From Neobacillus rhizosphaerae (GTDB taxonomy: Bacteria; Bacillota; Bacilli; Bacillales; Cytobacillaceae): a stretch of DNA of 64,000 nucleotides. The position numbers and the translations under genes are program-made. Below, piece after piece: positions 1 to 7,428 of this stretch. A model generated the notes under the pieces. It was given only the letters and a program-made list of their open reading frames with translations. It did no database searches and had not been told where the DNA came from. The stretch spans positions 1-64,000 of the forward strand of contig NZ_CALBWS010000023.1 in the NCBI RefSeq assembly GCF_937468385.1, read 5' to 3'. How positions within the stretch are numbered: the stretch's first letter is position 1; each line of letters starts with the position of its first letter.

Positions 1-36
1 TGTATACCTTTGAAATTGTTGTCCTTTTTTAGCCAT
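1..36 (-). CDS. Start of a probable IS3-family transposase OrfA (partial)
   Basis: The minus strand has an ATG at 36 preceded by a strong GGAGGGG ribosome binding site (45-51). Twelve codons fit in the window and give MAKKGQQFQRYT. This resembles the N-terminus of helix-turn-helix OrfA proteins of IS3-family transposases (MAKKGQ...YT followed by an E-F-K segment). Too little is visible to test the helix-turn-helix or the usual OrfA/OrfB frameshift. Confidence 0.4.
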   Translation of the reverse strand, partial: MAKKGQQFQRYT

Positions 37-121
37 AGAAAAATCCCCTCCAAGTATTAGTGTATCACCCACGCTATACACATGGGTTTTTTACACTGTC
101 TACTTAAAGGGGATAATATCA
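1..121 (-). mobile_element. End of an IS3-like insertion sequence (cut by the window edge)
   Basis: Read on the minus strand, the segment starts at 121 with TGATATTATCCCC followed by a TAAGTAGACAGTG block, which resembles terminal inverted repeats of IS3-family elements as I remember them. A start codon and ribosome binding site for a transposase-like reading frame follow. Only one end is in the window, so the second inverted repeat, the target duplication and whether the element is intact cannot be judged. It lies 20 bp from the stop codon of nadK, so it probably landed in that gene's terminator region. The assignment rests on the terminal sequence and the first 12 residues only. Confidence 0.5.
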
Positions 122-141
122 GGGATAGGGTTTTTTGTTAT

Positions 142-945
142 TTATAAAAATGTTCTCTTTACTTTATCCCAGAAGGAGTTGTCTTTTAATTTTAAGGTTT
201 TAATTTTTTTATCTCTTATTTTTATTTGAATTTTATCCACACTACGGATACTTAATGCTTCGTTATCCATGCCCATCGTTGGGTGATCGTTGTTTTCCGA
301 TATGACCTTAAGTGTAAGTGTCCGTTCACTGCCGACAATAAAGGATGTTCCGAGTGTCCGATAACGGTTCGTGTTGACGGATGCAACTTCGCTTACCTGC
401 ATGCAGGAGAGCAGTGGGTCTACAACCGAGCCATTTACCGATTTATTATAAGCAGTACTTCCAGTCGGCGTAGCAATGATAAGACCGTCGCCGCGGAATG
501 TTTCAATATGGAGTTGGTCAATAAACACATCAATCACAAGGGTTTTAATAATGGAAGACCGGATACTGAATTCATTTAGACATGGAAAGGTGCCCTGACC
601 ATCAACAGAAACTTCAATCGTCGGATACCGTCTGACCTTTATATGTTCATTCGATGTAATGGCTTCAATCATTTTTGAAGTATCATTGAGTCGAAAATCA
701 CAATACATACTTAAGCTATTTTTCGTAGAAATCCCCATGTAAAGGCAATCATCTCGAAATCCAGTCATTCTAACAGCCTGGAGAAATGTGCCATCATCTC
801 CAATGCTGGCAATGATATTAGCTTTCCGATAGTCAGAAACAAGGGTAAAACCGTAGCGTTCTGCCAATTCAAAAAGAGGAGCTGCCTTTACCAGCATGTC
901 CGCATCACGCTTATGATAAAAATAAATATTTCGTCTCACTTCCAT
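142..945 (-). CDS. nadK: NAD kinase (second paralogue, YtdI/NadK2 type)
   Basis: This is an ATP-dependent NAD kinase that makes NADP+ from NAD+ in the cytoplasm. The 267-residue product has the family length. It shows the NE motif (CLNEFSIRSS), the substrate loop (TPTGSTAYNKS) and a lysine-rich C-terminus (KDNSFWDKVKRTFL) typical of the Bacillus YtdI paralogue. The nucleotide motif normally written GGDGT reads GDDGT here (residues 49-53): the catalytic Asp is kept but the second Gly is Asp. The ATG at 945 has a GGGGG ribosome binding site 9 nt upstream. The gene diverges from sppA, as in B. subtilis. Its downstream side is truncated by the IS-like end at 121. Family assignment is firm; activity is less certain because of the motif change. 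Confidence 0.93.
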   Translation of the reverse strand: MEVRRNIYFYHKRDADMLVKAAPLFELAERYGFTLVSDYRKANIIASIGDDGTFLQAVRMTGFRDDCLYMGISTKNSLSMYCDFRLNDTSKMIEAITSNEHIKVRRYPTIEVSVDGQGTFPCLNEFSIRSSIIKTLVIDVFIDQLHIETFRGDGLIIATPTGSTAYNKSVNGSVVDPLLSCMQVSEVASVNTNRYRTLGTSFIVGSERTLTLKVISENNDHPTMGMDNEALSIRSVDKIQIKIRDKKIKTLKLKDNSFWDKVKRTFL

Positions 946-1106
946 ATTATGTACCCCCTGTAAAATGATAAATAAAATGTCATTATTTTATCCATATCAA
1001 AAAAACTTTGATAAAATAGTGATAGTTTGAAATTAGTTTAGCATTTTTTAGAGACAATATGAACTTAAGAATGTTCAATTTAGACTTAAAAAAAGGGGGA
1101 CTACAT

Positions 1107-2117
1107 ATGAATGGAAAACGCTGGGCTGCTCTTGGTATTGCAGGAGCATTATTTTTTGTTTCGATTTTAATTAATGTTTTATCGGCTGTTGCCTTTAAAG
1201 GAATTGAAACGGATTTCACCAATATCATGAATACATCAGAGCATCCTTTTACAGAAGAAGTGGTCAAAAATGGGAGCGAATTAAAGAAAATAGTGATTCT
1301 CGATGTTGATGGTGTCATCCAGGACACTGGTGATTCAGGCTCCATTTTGCAAAACTCTGGTTATAATCATCAGGATTTCATGAAAAAGCTTAACAATATT
1401 AAAGACGATGATACCGTTAAGGGTGTAATAATCAGAGTCAATTCTCCAGGAGGCGGAGTGGTTGAAAGTGCGGAAATTCATGAAAAGTTAAAGGAAATCC
1501 AAAAAGATAGTAAAAAGCCAGTCTATATCTCTATGGGCTCTATGGCTGCTTCAGGAGGATATTATATTTCAACTGCAGCGAAAAAAATCTTTGCCAGCCC
1601 TGAAACATTAACAGGGTCTCTTGGAGTCATTATGGAAGGGTATAATTACAAAGGATTGGCAGATAAATATGGTGTTGACTTTGTCACGATTAAAAGTGGA
1701 CAGTATAAAGACATCATGAGCCCAACGAGGAAAATGACGGATGAAGAACGACAAATACTACAAAAGATGATCGATAATTCGTATGAAGGATTTGTCAAAG
1801 TGATTTCAGAAGGCCGACACTTGAGTATTGACCAAGTGAAAAAAATAGCTGATGGCCGAGTTTATGATGGCCGGCAAGCGAAGGAAATAAACCTTATTGA
1901 TGATTTTGGTTACCTAGATGATGTCATTGTAAAAATGAAAAAAGACGAGAAGCTAAACGGTGCAAAGGTGGTCCGTTATTCGGAGGATTTTGGTTTTGGC
2001 TCATTATTTAAATTGCAGACAAATAAATGGCTAGGTGAAAATGCTGAAATGGCTGGACTTATGAAAATCCTTTCCAAGCCCAATTCGCCGCGTCTGATGT
2101 ATTTATATGCGGAATAA
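1107..2117 (+). CDS. sppA: Signal peptide peptidase SppA
   Basis: This is a membrane-anchored serine protease with a Ser-Lys dyad that degrades signal peptides left after protein export. An N-terminal transmembrane anchor covers about residues 8-30. The nucleophile lies in GSMAASGGYY (Ser149) and the general base in SGQYKDIMSP (Lys201). This matches the Gram-positive SppA arrangement, about two residues off B. subtilis Ser147/Lys199. The protein is 336 residues, the single-domain Gram-positive length. An upstream in-frame ATG exists at 1059, but the one at 1107 follows an AAGGGGG ribosome binding site and gives the usual N-terminus. It is followed closely by the RDD-family gene yteJ, which suggests an operon. 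Confidence 0.95.
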   Translation: MNGKRWAALGIAGALFFVSILINVLSAVAFKGIETDFTNIMNTSEHPFTEEVVKNGSELKKIVILDVDGVIQDTGDSGSILQNSGYNHQDFMKKLNNIKDDDTVKGVIIRVNSPGGGVVESAEIHEKLKEIQKDSKKPVYISMGSMAASGGYYISTAAKKIFASPETLTGSLGVIMEGYNYKGLADKYGVDFVTIKSGQYKDIMSPTRKMTDEERQILQKMIDNSYEGFVKVISEGRHLSIDQVKKIADGRVYDGRQAKEINLIDDFGYLDDVIVKMKKDEKLNGAKVVRYSEDFGFGSLFKLQTNKWLGENAEMAGLMKILSKPNSPRLMYLYAE

Positions 2118-2131
2118 GGGGGGAAATGCAA

Positions 2132-2692
2132 ATGGAATCGAATGATTATCAAAACGGATTGAATGAGACAAAGGAATCATCCCCCAATCTGATGCTTAAT
2201 CGAGATGAGAAGAAAGCTGCTGATGTTGATTCTGACAATGAACATCAAAAGCAGGAACCTATTCTGCCGGTTTGGCCCGTTCGGTATGCTGGATTTTGGA
2301 TGCGTTTTTGGGCTTATCTTCTTGATTTAATTGTTATTGGCAGTATTGAACGGATATTAATTAAGCCGTTATTTCGAATACTCGATATTTCATTAACAGA
2401 GTTTAACATGTTTGCCCCTATTTCCATCGCGTCAGCGCTCATCTTTTATTTATATTTTGTTCTGATGACGAAATACTTTAATCAAACTCTTGGAAAAATG
2501 GTATTTGGTTTAAAAGTAGTTGATTTGAATCATAACAAATTAACTTGGGGAACTTGTTTATTTCGTGAATGGATCGGCCGGTTTATCTCGGCAACGGTCA
2601 TTGTCGGCTATATCATCGTCGCCTTTTTACCAAAAAAGCAGGGATTGCATGACATCTTCAGCGATACAACCGTCATCCATATAGAACGATAA
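2132..2692 (+). CDS. yteJ: RDD-family membrane protein YteJ
   Basis: The product has about 186 residues: a charged, hydrophilic N-terminus of about 45 residues followed by an RDD-type membrane domain. That domain has the expected segments: YAGFWMRFWAYLLDLIV, then a central helix, GKMVFGLKVV, and a final helix ending KKQGLHDIF. RDD proteins are small integral membrane proteins; some act in transport or in handling secreted peptides. In B. subtilis yteJ sits behind sppA, as here, and is linked to SppA function. ATGs at 2126 and 2132 are possible. The second is preferred because the GGGGGG ribosome binding site (2118-2123) leaves only 2 nt before the first. A strong terminator follows at 2698. 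Confidence 0.85.
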   Translation: MESNDYQNGLNETKESSPNLMLNRDEKKAADVDSDNEHQKQEPILPVWPVRYAGFWMRFWAYLLDLIVIGSIERILIKPLFRILDISLTEFNMFAPISIASALIFYLYFVLMTKYFNQTLGKMVFGLKVVDLNHNKLTWGTCLFREWIGRFISATVIVGYIIVAFLPKKQGLHDIFSDTTVIHIER

Positions 2693-2697
2693 TAAAT

Positions 2698-2726
2698 AAC
2701 CTATCAACGATAAAAGTTGGTAGGTT
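2698..2726 (+). terminator. Rho-independent terminator after sppA-yteJ
   Basis: The arms AACCTATCAAC (2698-2708) and GTTGGTAGGTT (2716-2726) pair across a 7-nt loop with one G-U wobble. A T-rich stretch follows. It closes the sppA-yteJ transcription unit. Confidence 0.85.
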
Positions 2727-2778
2727 TATTTTTATCTTTAAAAAGGAATACTAGAAGGCTGAAAGGTTGTGAACATAA

Positions 2779-3471
2779 TTGTTTTGGCTGCTACTTTCCT
2801 TGTCTATCCTCTTGTTGTTTTTCATTATCATTATTCTTACTAAACTAACGATTCTTGTAAATTATTATCATTATAACGACAACGATGACTTAAAGGTTGA
2901 GTTTAGAGTATGGGCTGGCTTAATCAAATACACAATAAATGTTCCGTTGATCAAAATTGATGATGATTCCCCGAGCATCGTTGTGAAAAGTCATACAAAT
3001 ATGGGGGATGCTGCCTCTGGAGATTCCAAACAAAAAGTTAACCAATTCACTAAAAAGGATGTAATAACCAATTTAAATAATACAACGGAATTACTGAAAC
3101 GCGTGTTTAATTTGCATGTAATTATCAGGAAATTTTTTCAAAAGGTAACGATAAAAAAATTAGAATGGCAAACACTCATCGGAGTTGGTGATGCAGCTTA
3201 TACAGGTATGGCAACAGGGGCATTCTGGGCGATTAAAGGTAGCATTGTCGGACTACTTAGCCATTATTTAAATCTTAAAGTAATGCCAGAAATTTCGATT
3301 ACCCCTCACTTTCAAGCGGCAGTTATACAGACTCAGTTAAAATGTATTTTTCAGTTTCGAATCGGGCATGCTATTTTAGCAGGATTAAAACTGATTAAAT
3401 TCTGGAAGCGTGGAAGTCCGCTTTTCAAAAAGGAAACAAATTTTTCAAATGAAAAAACGAAATCCATTTGA
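2779..3471 (+). CDS. ytfI: DUF2953 membrane-anchored protein YtfI
   Basis: The product has 230 residues with one N-terminal transmembrane helix (about residues 2-25). A soluble domain follows with the DUF2953 signature region (WQTLIGVGDAAYTGMATGAFWAIKGSIVGLL, here split around residue 140) and a basic C-terminus. The function is unknown. The gene is conserved next to gerW (ytfJ) in Bacillaceae, so a sporulation role is plausible. The start is TTG at 2779: an in-frame stop lies at 2776-2778, so nothing longer is possible, and a GAAAGG site lies at 2761-2766. It is separated from gerW by only 17 nt, so the two are probably co-transcribed. Confidence 0.85.
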   Translation: MFWLLLSLSILLLFFIIIILTKLTILVNYYHYNDNDDLKVEFRVWAGLIKYTINVPLIKIDDDSPSIVVKSHTNMGDAASGDSKQKVNQFTKKDVITNLNNTTELLKRVFNLHVIIRKFFQKVTIKKLEWQTLIGVGDAAYTGMATGAFWAIKGSIVGLLSHYLNLKVMPEISITPHFQAAVIQTQLKCIFQFRIGHAILAGLKLIKFWKRGSPLFKKETNFSNEKTKSI

Positions 3472-3488
3472 ATGAGGAGGAAACTGCT

Positions 3489-3992
3489 ATGTCTGATCAC
3501 CCAATTCAAGGTTTGATGACCACCGCAATGGAAAGCTTGAAAGAGATGATTGATGTAAATACCATCATTGGAGACCCGGTTGAAACTCCAGATGGAAGTG
3601 TCATTTTGACAGTATCTAAGGTTGGATTTGGTTTTGCCGCCGGGGGAAGTGAGTTTAGACTCGATAGCTCCCAGGGACAGAGTCAAAGTCAGGGAGGACA
3701 AGGGCAAGGACAAGGACAGAGTCAAAGTCAGGGAGGACAAGGGCAAGGACAAAGTCAAAGTCAACCAAAGCTTCCATTTGGCGGTGGGAGTGGAGGCGGT
3801 GTATCCATCACTCCAATCGCTTTTTTAATTGTTAACTCTCAAGGTGTCAAAATGCTTCATTTAGATGAAAGTACTCATTTGTATGAGAAAATTCTAGAGC
3901 TTGCCCCACAAGCAGTTGATAAAATACAGCAAATGTTCTCGAAAAAAGATGAAGGCAAACACCAGCAGTCGAAAGTTGATTTTGATATATAA
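3489..3992 (+). CDS. gerW: Sporulation/germination protein GerW (YtfJ)
   Basis: This 167-residue protein of the GerW/YtfJ family is made during sporulation and is needed for normal spore germination in B. subtilis. The N-terminus (HPIQGLMTTAMESLKEMIDVNTIIGDPV) and the PDGSVILTVSKVGFGFAAGGSEF segment are family signatures. The variable middle (about residues 64-95) is an unusual Gln/Gly/Ser run with a 13-residue repeat, QSQSQGGQGQGQG, encoded by a 39-bp direct repeat at 3678 and 3717. A C-terminal domain (GGVSITPIAFLIV) follows. The start at 3489 is chosen because GAGGAGG at 3474-3480 precedes it; the upstream in-frame ATG at 3468 overlaps ytfI. Identity is secure; the repeat length likely varies between strains. 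Confidence 0.92.
   Translation: MSDHPIQGLMTTAMESLKEMIDVNTIIGDPVETPDGSVILTVSKVGFGFAAGGSEFRLDSSQGQSQSQGGQGQGQGQSQSQGGQGQGQSQSQPKLPFGGGSGGGVSITPIAFLIVNSQGVKMLHLDESTHLYEKILELAPQAVDKIQQMFSKKDEGKHQQSKVDFDI
3678..3765 (+). repeat. 39-bp in-frame direct repeat inside gerW
   Basis: Two nearly identical 39-bp units start at 3678 and 3717, followed by a partial third unit ending near 3765. The period is a multiple of three and keeps the frame (13 residues, QSQSQGGQGQGQG). It creates long spurious open frames on the other strand. This is a low-complexity linker between two conserved domains. Confidence 0.85.
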
Positions 3993-4000
3993 TTAAACTG

Positions 4001-4034
4001 TTAATCTTCCGCCAATTGGAGGATTAACTTTTTT
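4001..4034 (+). terminator. Terminator after gerW
   Basis: TTAATCTTCC (4001-4010) pairs with GGAGGATTAA (4018-4027) with one mismatch. A C and six T residues (4029-4034) follow. Confidence 0.8.
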
Positions 4035-4061
4035 CTTGTAGCAATTTTGGAGTTCAAATAA

Positions 4062-4090
4062 TTGCATAAAGGGCTATGAAAAGATATATT
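4062..4090 (+). promoter_or_regulatory. Sigma-A-type promoter of tpx
   Basis: TTGCAT (4062-4067) and TATATT (4085-4090) are separated by 17 nt, about 80 bp ahead of the tpx start. This is a sequence match only. Confidence 0.55.
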
Positions 4091-4170
4091 TACACTGTAC
4101 ATATTTGAAGTGCAGCGGGTTTTGGACTTAGGAATGCTGTAGTTCAATACGACAAAGGAGGATGTTAGAA

Positions 4171-4671
4171 ATGGCAAATGTTACATTTAAAGGAAATGCG
4201 ATTACATTACTAGGTAACGAAGTAAAGGTTGGAGACAAGGCTCCAACTTTCACTGTCCTTGCCAATGACTTATCAGAAGTAACATTGAACGATACAAAGG
4301 GGCAAGTACGTTTAATCACTTCTGTCCCATCATTAGATACGGGAGTCTGTGATACGGAAACTCGCCGCTTTAATGAGGAAGCGAATTCTCTTGGAAGCGT
4401 GAAAATCTTAACTGTAAGCTGTGATCTTCCATTTGCACAAAAACGCTGGTGTGCAGCAAGCGGTATTGAAAACGTGCAAACATTATCTGATCATCGTGAT
4501 CTCTCATTTGGAGAAGCATATGGGGTTGCTATCCAAGAATTAAGGCTTTTAGCTCGTGCTGTATTTGTGGTTGATTCGAACGATATGGTCACATATGTGG
4601 AGTATGTTAGTGAAGCAACAAACCACCCGAACTATGAAGCTGCATTAGAAGCGGCTAGAGCTGCGAAGTAA
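4171..4671 (+). CDS. tpx: Thiol peroxidase (atypical 2-Cys peroxiredoxin)
   Basis: This enzyme reduces hydrogen peroxide and alkyl hydroperoxides using thioredoxin. The 166-residue product has the family length. The peroxidatic Cys60 lies in [16 protein letters not shown] and the resolving Cys94 in KRWCAASG, the usual Tpx spacing. The ATG at 4171 is 9 nt from an AAAGGAGG site. An ATG at 4162 overlaps that site and is unlikely. The gene is monocistronic, with its own promoter (4062) and terminator (4687), and has the same neighbours as in B. subtilis. Confidence 0.97.
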   Translation: MANVTFKGNAITLLGNEVKVGDKAPTFTVLANDLSEVTLNDTKGQVRLITSVPSLDTGVCDTETRRFNEEANSLGSVKILTVSCDLPFAQKRWCAASGIENVQTLSDHRDLSFGEAYGVAIQELRLLARAVFVVDSNDMVTYVEYVSEATNHPNYEAALEAARAAK

Positions 4672-4686
4672 TCTTATAGCTAACCA

Positions 4687-4713
4687 GGCCTCGTCCAAAG
4701 GGCGGGGTCTTTT
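4687..4713 (+). terminator. Terminator after tpx
   Basis: GGCCTCGTCC (4687-4696) pairs with GGGCGGGGTC (4700-4709), with wobble pairs and an AAA loop. A T run follows. Confidence 0.8.
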
Positions 4714-4808
4714 AATATCCTTATTTCCAGCTTTTTCTTAGCTTTAAGGTTGTAAAAAATATATTATCGTTTAAAATGATTAAAGAATTTAATGATGGGA
4801 GGAGAATC

Positions 4809-5792
4809 ATGAAAATTTCTCCAGTTGAACAATTATTTACGCTATTTAATGAAACGGCGCTTATTTTACAAGAGGAAATATCCTGCAGCTATCTTGAAGC
4901 CATTGCAGAAACAGGAGAGAATTTATTTCAAGGATCAATCCTTCAAGCAGAGTTAAGTGAGTTAACGGTAAAAAGACTGAAAAAACAATACCAGGAAATT
5001 CAGTTGGAAAAGTATTCGAATGAGGAAATTCGTAAGGCATTTCAGCTAGTCATTTTAAAAGGAATGAATGAAAATGTTCAGCCTAATCATCAAATGACTC
5101 CGGATTCTGTCGGGATGCTTGTTGGTTATTTAGTAGAAAAATTTATGAAACAGCCATCCTTCCGCTTGCTTGATCCAGCAGTGGGAACGGGGAACCTCTT
5201 AACAACGGTGTTAAATCATTTACATAAAGAGGTATCATCAATCGGAGTTGAAATTGATGACATTCTGATTAAACTTGCCTATATAAATGCAAATTTACAA
5301 GAGCATCCTGTCCAGCTATTTAACCAGGATAGCCTCGAGCCACTATTTATCGACCTAGTCGATGCAGTTATTGCTGATTTACCGGTTGGCTTTTATCCCA
5401 ATGACGTTAGAGCAGCGGATTATCAATTAAAAGCCAATGTCGGACATTCCTATGCCCATCATTTATTTATTGAACAAAGTGTCCGCCACACCTTGCCAGG
5501 AGGATACCTATTCTTCCTTGTCCCAAGCAGTTTATTTGAAAGTGAGCAGGCCCTATTGCTTCATGAATTTATCAAGGAACATGTGATTGTTCAGGGGCTA
5601 CTGCAATTACCGGCAAGTATGTTTAAAAATAAAGCCTCAGCAAAGAGTATTTTTGTTTTGCAAAAAAAAGGAGAAGGTGTACTGCCGCCAAAGCAAGCAT
5701 TACTCGTAAATTTGCCTAATTTATCAAATGTAGTTGAGATGGATAAAATTTTATTAAAAATGGACAAGTGGTTTCAGGAAAATAAAGGGTAA
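4809..5792 (+). CDS. ytxK: Class I SAM-dependent methyltransferase-like protein YtxK
   Basis: The product has 327 residues: a helical N-terminal domain (about 1-100) joined to a Rossmann methyltransferase domain like that of adenine-specific DNA methylases. The SAM-binding motif I is LLDPAVGTGNLLTTV (about residue 120). Where N6-adenine methylases have (N/D)PP(Y/F), this protein has ADLPVGFYP. To my knowledge that variant is typical of YtxK, so classical adenine methylation is doubtful. The substrate is unknown. The start at 4809 follows GGGAGGAG; an upstream in-frame ATG at 4776 lacks a site. The gene lies just ahead of ackA, as in B. subtilis, with a terminator between them. Confidence 0.85.
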   Translation: MKISPVEQLFTLFNETALILQEEISCSYLEAIAETGENLFQGSILQAELSELTVKRLKKQYQEIQLEKYSNEEIRKAFQLVILKGMNENVQPNHQMTPDSVGMLVGYLVEKFMKQPSFRLLDPAVGTGNLLTTVLNHLHKEVSSIGVEIDDILIKLAYINANLQEHPVQLFNQDSLEPLFIDLVDAVIADLPVGFYPNDVRAADYQLKANVGHSYAHHLFIEQSVRHTLPGGYLFFLVPSSLFESEQALLLHEFIKEHVIVQGLLQLPASMFKNKASAKSIFVLQKKGEGVLPPKQALLVNLPNLSNVVEMDKILLKMDKWFQENKG

Positions 5793-5826
5793 ATCTGGTG
5801 GAATACTCCAGTTTTACCCTTTTTTA
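5787..5826 (+). terminator. Terminator after ytxK
   Basis: GGGTAAA...CTGG (5787-5798) pairs with CCAG...TTTACCC (5808-5819), and the stem begins inside the stop codon. A T run follows. Confidence 0.85.
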
Positions 5827-5872
5827 GTTTTATCTTAAAAATCAAATATTTAAAATATAATTACATTTCCTC

Positions 5873-5886
5873 TGAAAGCGCTCCCG
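5873..5886 (+). promoter_or_regulatory. cre-like box upstream of ackA
   Basis: TGAAAGCGCTCCCG matches the left half of the CcpA cre consensus fully and the right half poorly. It lies about 27 bp upstream of the -35 element, where a cre site that activates rather than represses would sit. CcpA activates ackA in B. subtilis from a comparable position. The role here is inferred. Confidence 0.5.
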
Positions 5887-5899
5887 CTGTAAATATACC

Positions 5900-5928
5900 T
5901 TGAAATGTCCTATATACAATGATTTAAT
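5900..5928 (+). promoter_or_regulatory. Sigma-A promoter of ackA
   Basis: TTGAAA (5900-5905) and TTTAAT (5923-5928) are separated by 17 nt. The predicted 5' leader is about 100 nt. Confidence 0.6.
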
Positions 5929-6033
5929 GAGAAATTGAGGGAAATAAACAAGCTCGGATTGCACAAAATAGAGTTGTACTAAACAGATTCCGAATTGATT
6001 CGATATTGTTATATAAAAGGAGCGTTAGCAAAA

Positions 6034-7227
6034 ATGTCAAAAATTATTGCAATTAATGCGGGAAGTTCTTCCTTGAAGTTTCAATTGTTTGAAATGCCAA
6101 GCGAAGTAGTCATAACAAAAGGGATAATCGAAAGAATTGGTATGAAGGATTCCATCTTTACAATTACGGTAAATGGAGAAAAGATTCAGGAAACTCTTGA
6201 TATTCCTGATCACGATATTGCTGTGAAAATGCTATTGGAAAAGCTTACTGGATTAGGGATTATTAAATCGCTGGATGAGATTAATGGAACTGGCCACCGG
6301 ATTGTGCATGGTGGAGAGTCATTTGAAGATTCAGCTATCGTTACAGATGAAGTTTTAGCAAAAATTGAAGAGTTAGCGGAGTTAGCACCGCTTCATAATG
6401 CAGCAAATGCAACAGGAATTAAAGCATTCAGACATGTTCTTCCTAATGTTCCAGCAGTAGCCGTATTTGATACAGCCTTCCACCAAACCATGCCTGAAAG
6501 TTCATACCTATATAGTCTTCCATTTGAATACTATAAAAAATATGGTATTCGTAAATATGGTTTCCACGGAACCAGTCATAAATATGTATCACAGCGTGCT
6601 GCTGAACTTTTAGGGCGTCCACTAGAACAACTTCGGTTAATTTCCTGCCATTTAGGAAATGGAGCAAGTATCGCTGCCATACAAGGCGGTAAATCTATTG
6701 ATACTTCTATGGGTTTTACACCGCTTGCAGGTGTAACAATGGGGACACGTTCTGGAAATATTGACCCTGCGCTAATTCCATATATTATGGAAAAAACAAA
6801 TCAAACTGCTGATGAAGTATTAGATGTTTTAAATAAAAAGAGTGGAATGTTAGCCGTTTCTGGTTTCTCAAGCGATCTAAGAGATATTGAAATCTCGGCC
6901 AAACAAGGAAACGAACGGGCTAAGCTTGCGTTGGATGTATTCTCTAATCGTATTCATAAATATATCGGATCTTATGCGGCCCGCATGAATGGTGTAGATG
7001 CGATTATTTTTACTGCCGGTATCGGAGAAAATAGTGACTCGATTCGAGCAAGTGTATTAAATGGTCTTGAATTTATGGGTGTTTATTGGGATCCGGCTCT
7101 TAATCAGGTACGAGGTGAGGAAGCATTTATCAACTATCCGCACTCACCTGTAAAAGTAATTATTATACCAACTAATGAAGAAGTCATGATTGCCCGCGAC
7201 GTTGTTCGTTTGGCTGGTACTCATTAA
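6034..7227 (+). CDS. ackA: Acetate kinase
   Basis: This enzyme converts acetyl phosphate and ADP to acetate and ATP, the ATP-yielding step of overflow metabolism. The 397-residue product shows the ASKHA-fold signatures: [12 protein letters not shown] (about 8-19), [11 protein letters not shown] (about 85), [14 protein letters not shown] and FTAGIGENS. The start at 6034 is 11 nt from an AAAGGAG site. The longer open frame from 5995 has no separate site. It is the last gene of the conserved block before the germination operon. Confidence 0.97.
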   Translation: MSKIIAINAGSSSLKFQLFEMPSEVVITKGIIERIGMKDSIFTITVNGEKIQETLDIPDHDIAVKMLLEKLTGLGIIKSLDEINGTGHRIVHGGESFEDSAIVTDEVLAKIEELAELAPLHNAANATGIKAFRHVLPNVPAVAVFDTAFHQTMPESSYLYSLPFEYYKKYGIRKYGFHGTSHKYVSQRAAELLGRPLEQLRLISCHLGNGASIAAIQGGKSIDTSMGFTPLAGVTMGTRSGNIDPALIPYIMEKTNQTADEVLDVLNKKSGMLAVSGFSSDLRDIEISAKQGNERAKLALDVFSNRIHKYIGSYAARMNGVDAIIFTAGIGENSDSIRASVLNGLEFMGVYWDPALNQVRGEEAFINYPHSPVKVIIIPTNEEVMIARDVVRLAGTH

Positions 7228-7292
7228 TACACTAAAGGCAAAAGCTGATCGCCTTTAGGTTAGATTAGGTAAACATTTGATAACAAAAAGAA

Positions 7293-7345
7293 GGGGCTGT
7301 CCGAAAAGTCAGGTAAATGACTTTTGGAAGCCCCTCCTTATTTTT
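7293..7345. terminator. Strong bidirectional terminator between ackA and the ger operon
   Basis: GGGGCT (7293-7298) plus CCGAAAAGTCA pairs with TGACTTTTGG plus AGCCCC (7318-7334). The flanks are T-rich in both directions (TTATTTTT on plus, TTCTTTTTG on minus). A weaker hairpin, CTAAAGGC/GCCTTTAG (7232-7258), precedes it. It can end both ackA and the convergent germination operon. GGGGCTGTCC-type hairpins are widespread in Bacillus genomes. Confidence 0.8.
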
Positions 7346-7362
7346 AGGCTGCTAAACTTATC

Positions 7363-7423
7363 TGTTGATTTCCGCTCCAGGCGCTTCGCTTTCCGCGGGC
7401 GGTCCGGGGAGCTTCCTCGGCGC
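7363..7423. repeat. GC-rich Bacillaceae dispersed repeat remnant
   Basis: This block is much richer in G and C than its surroundings (TTTCCGCTCCAGGCGC..., CTTTCCGCGGGCGGTCCGG). It resembles a dispersed repeat I recall from many Bacillus genomes. It abuts the 3' end of gerAC (stop at 7429-7431). No other copy was seen in this window. Identity rests on memory, not on a search. Confidence 0.45.
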
Positions 7424-7428
7424 ATAGG

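Noticed and set aside
283..579. Plus-strand open frame opposite nadK
   Set aside because: It has no ribosome binding site and lies wholly inside the well-supported nadK gene in another frame.
3351..3764. Minus-strand frame with TLTLSLSLPLSS repeats
   Set aside because: It is the mirror of the gerW 39-bp repeat and the end of ytfI; no start signal and low-complexity content.
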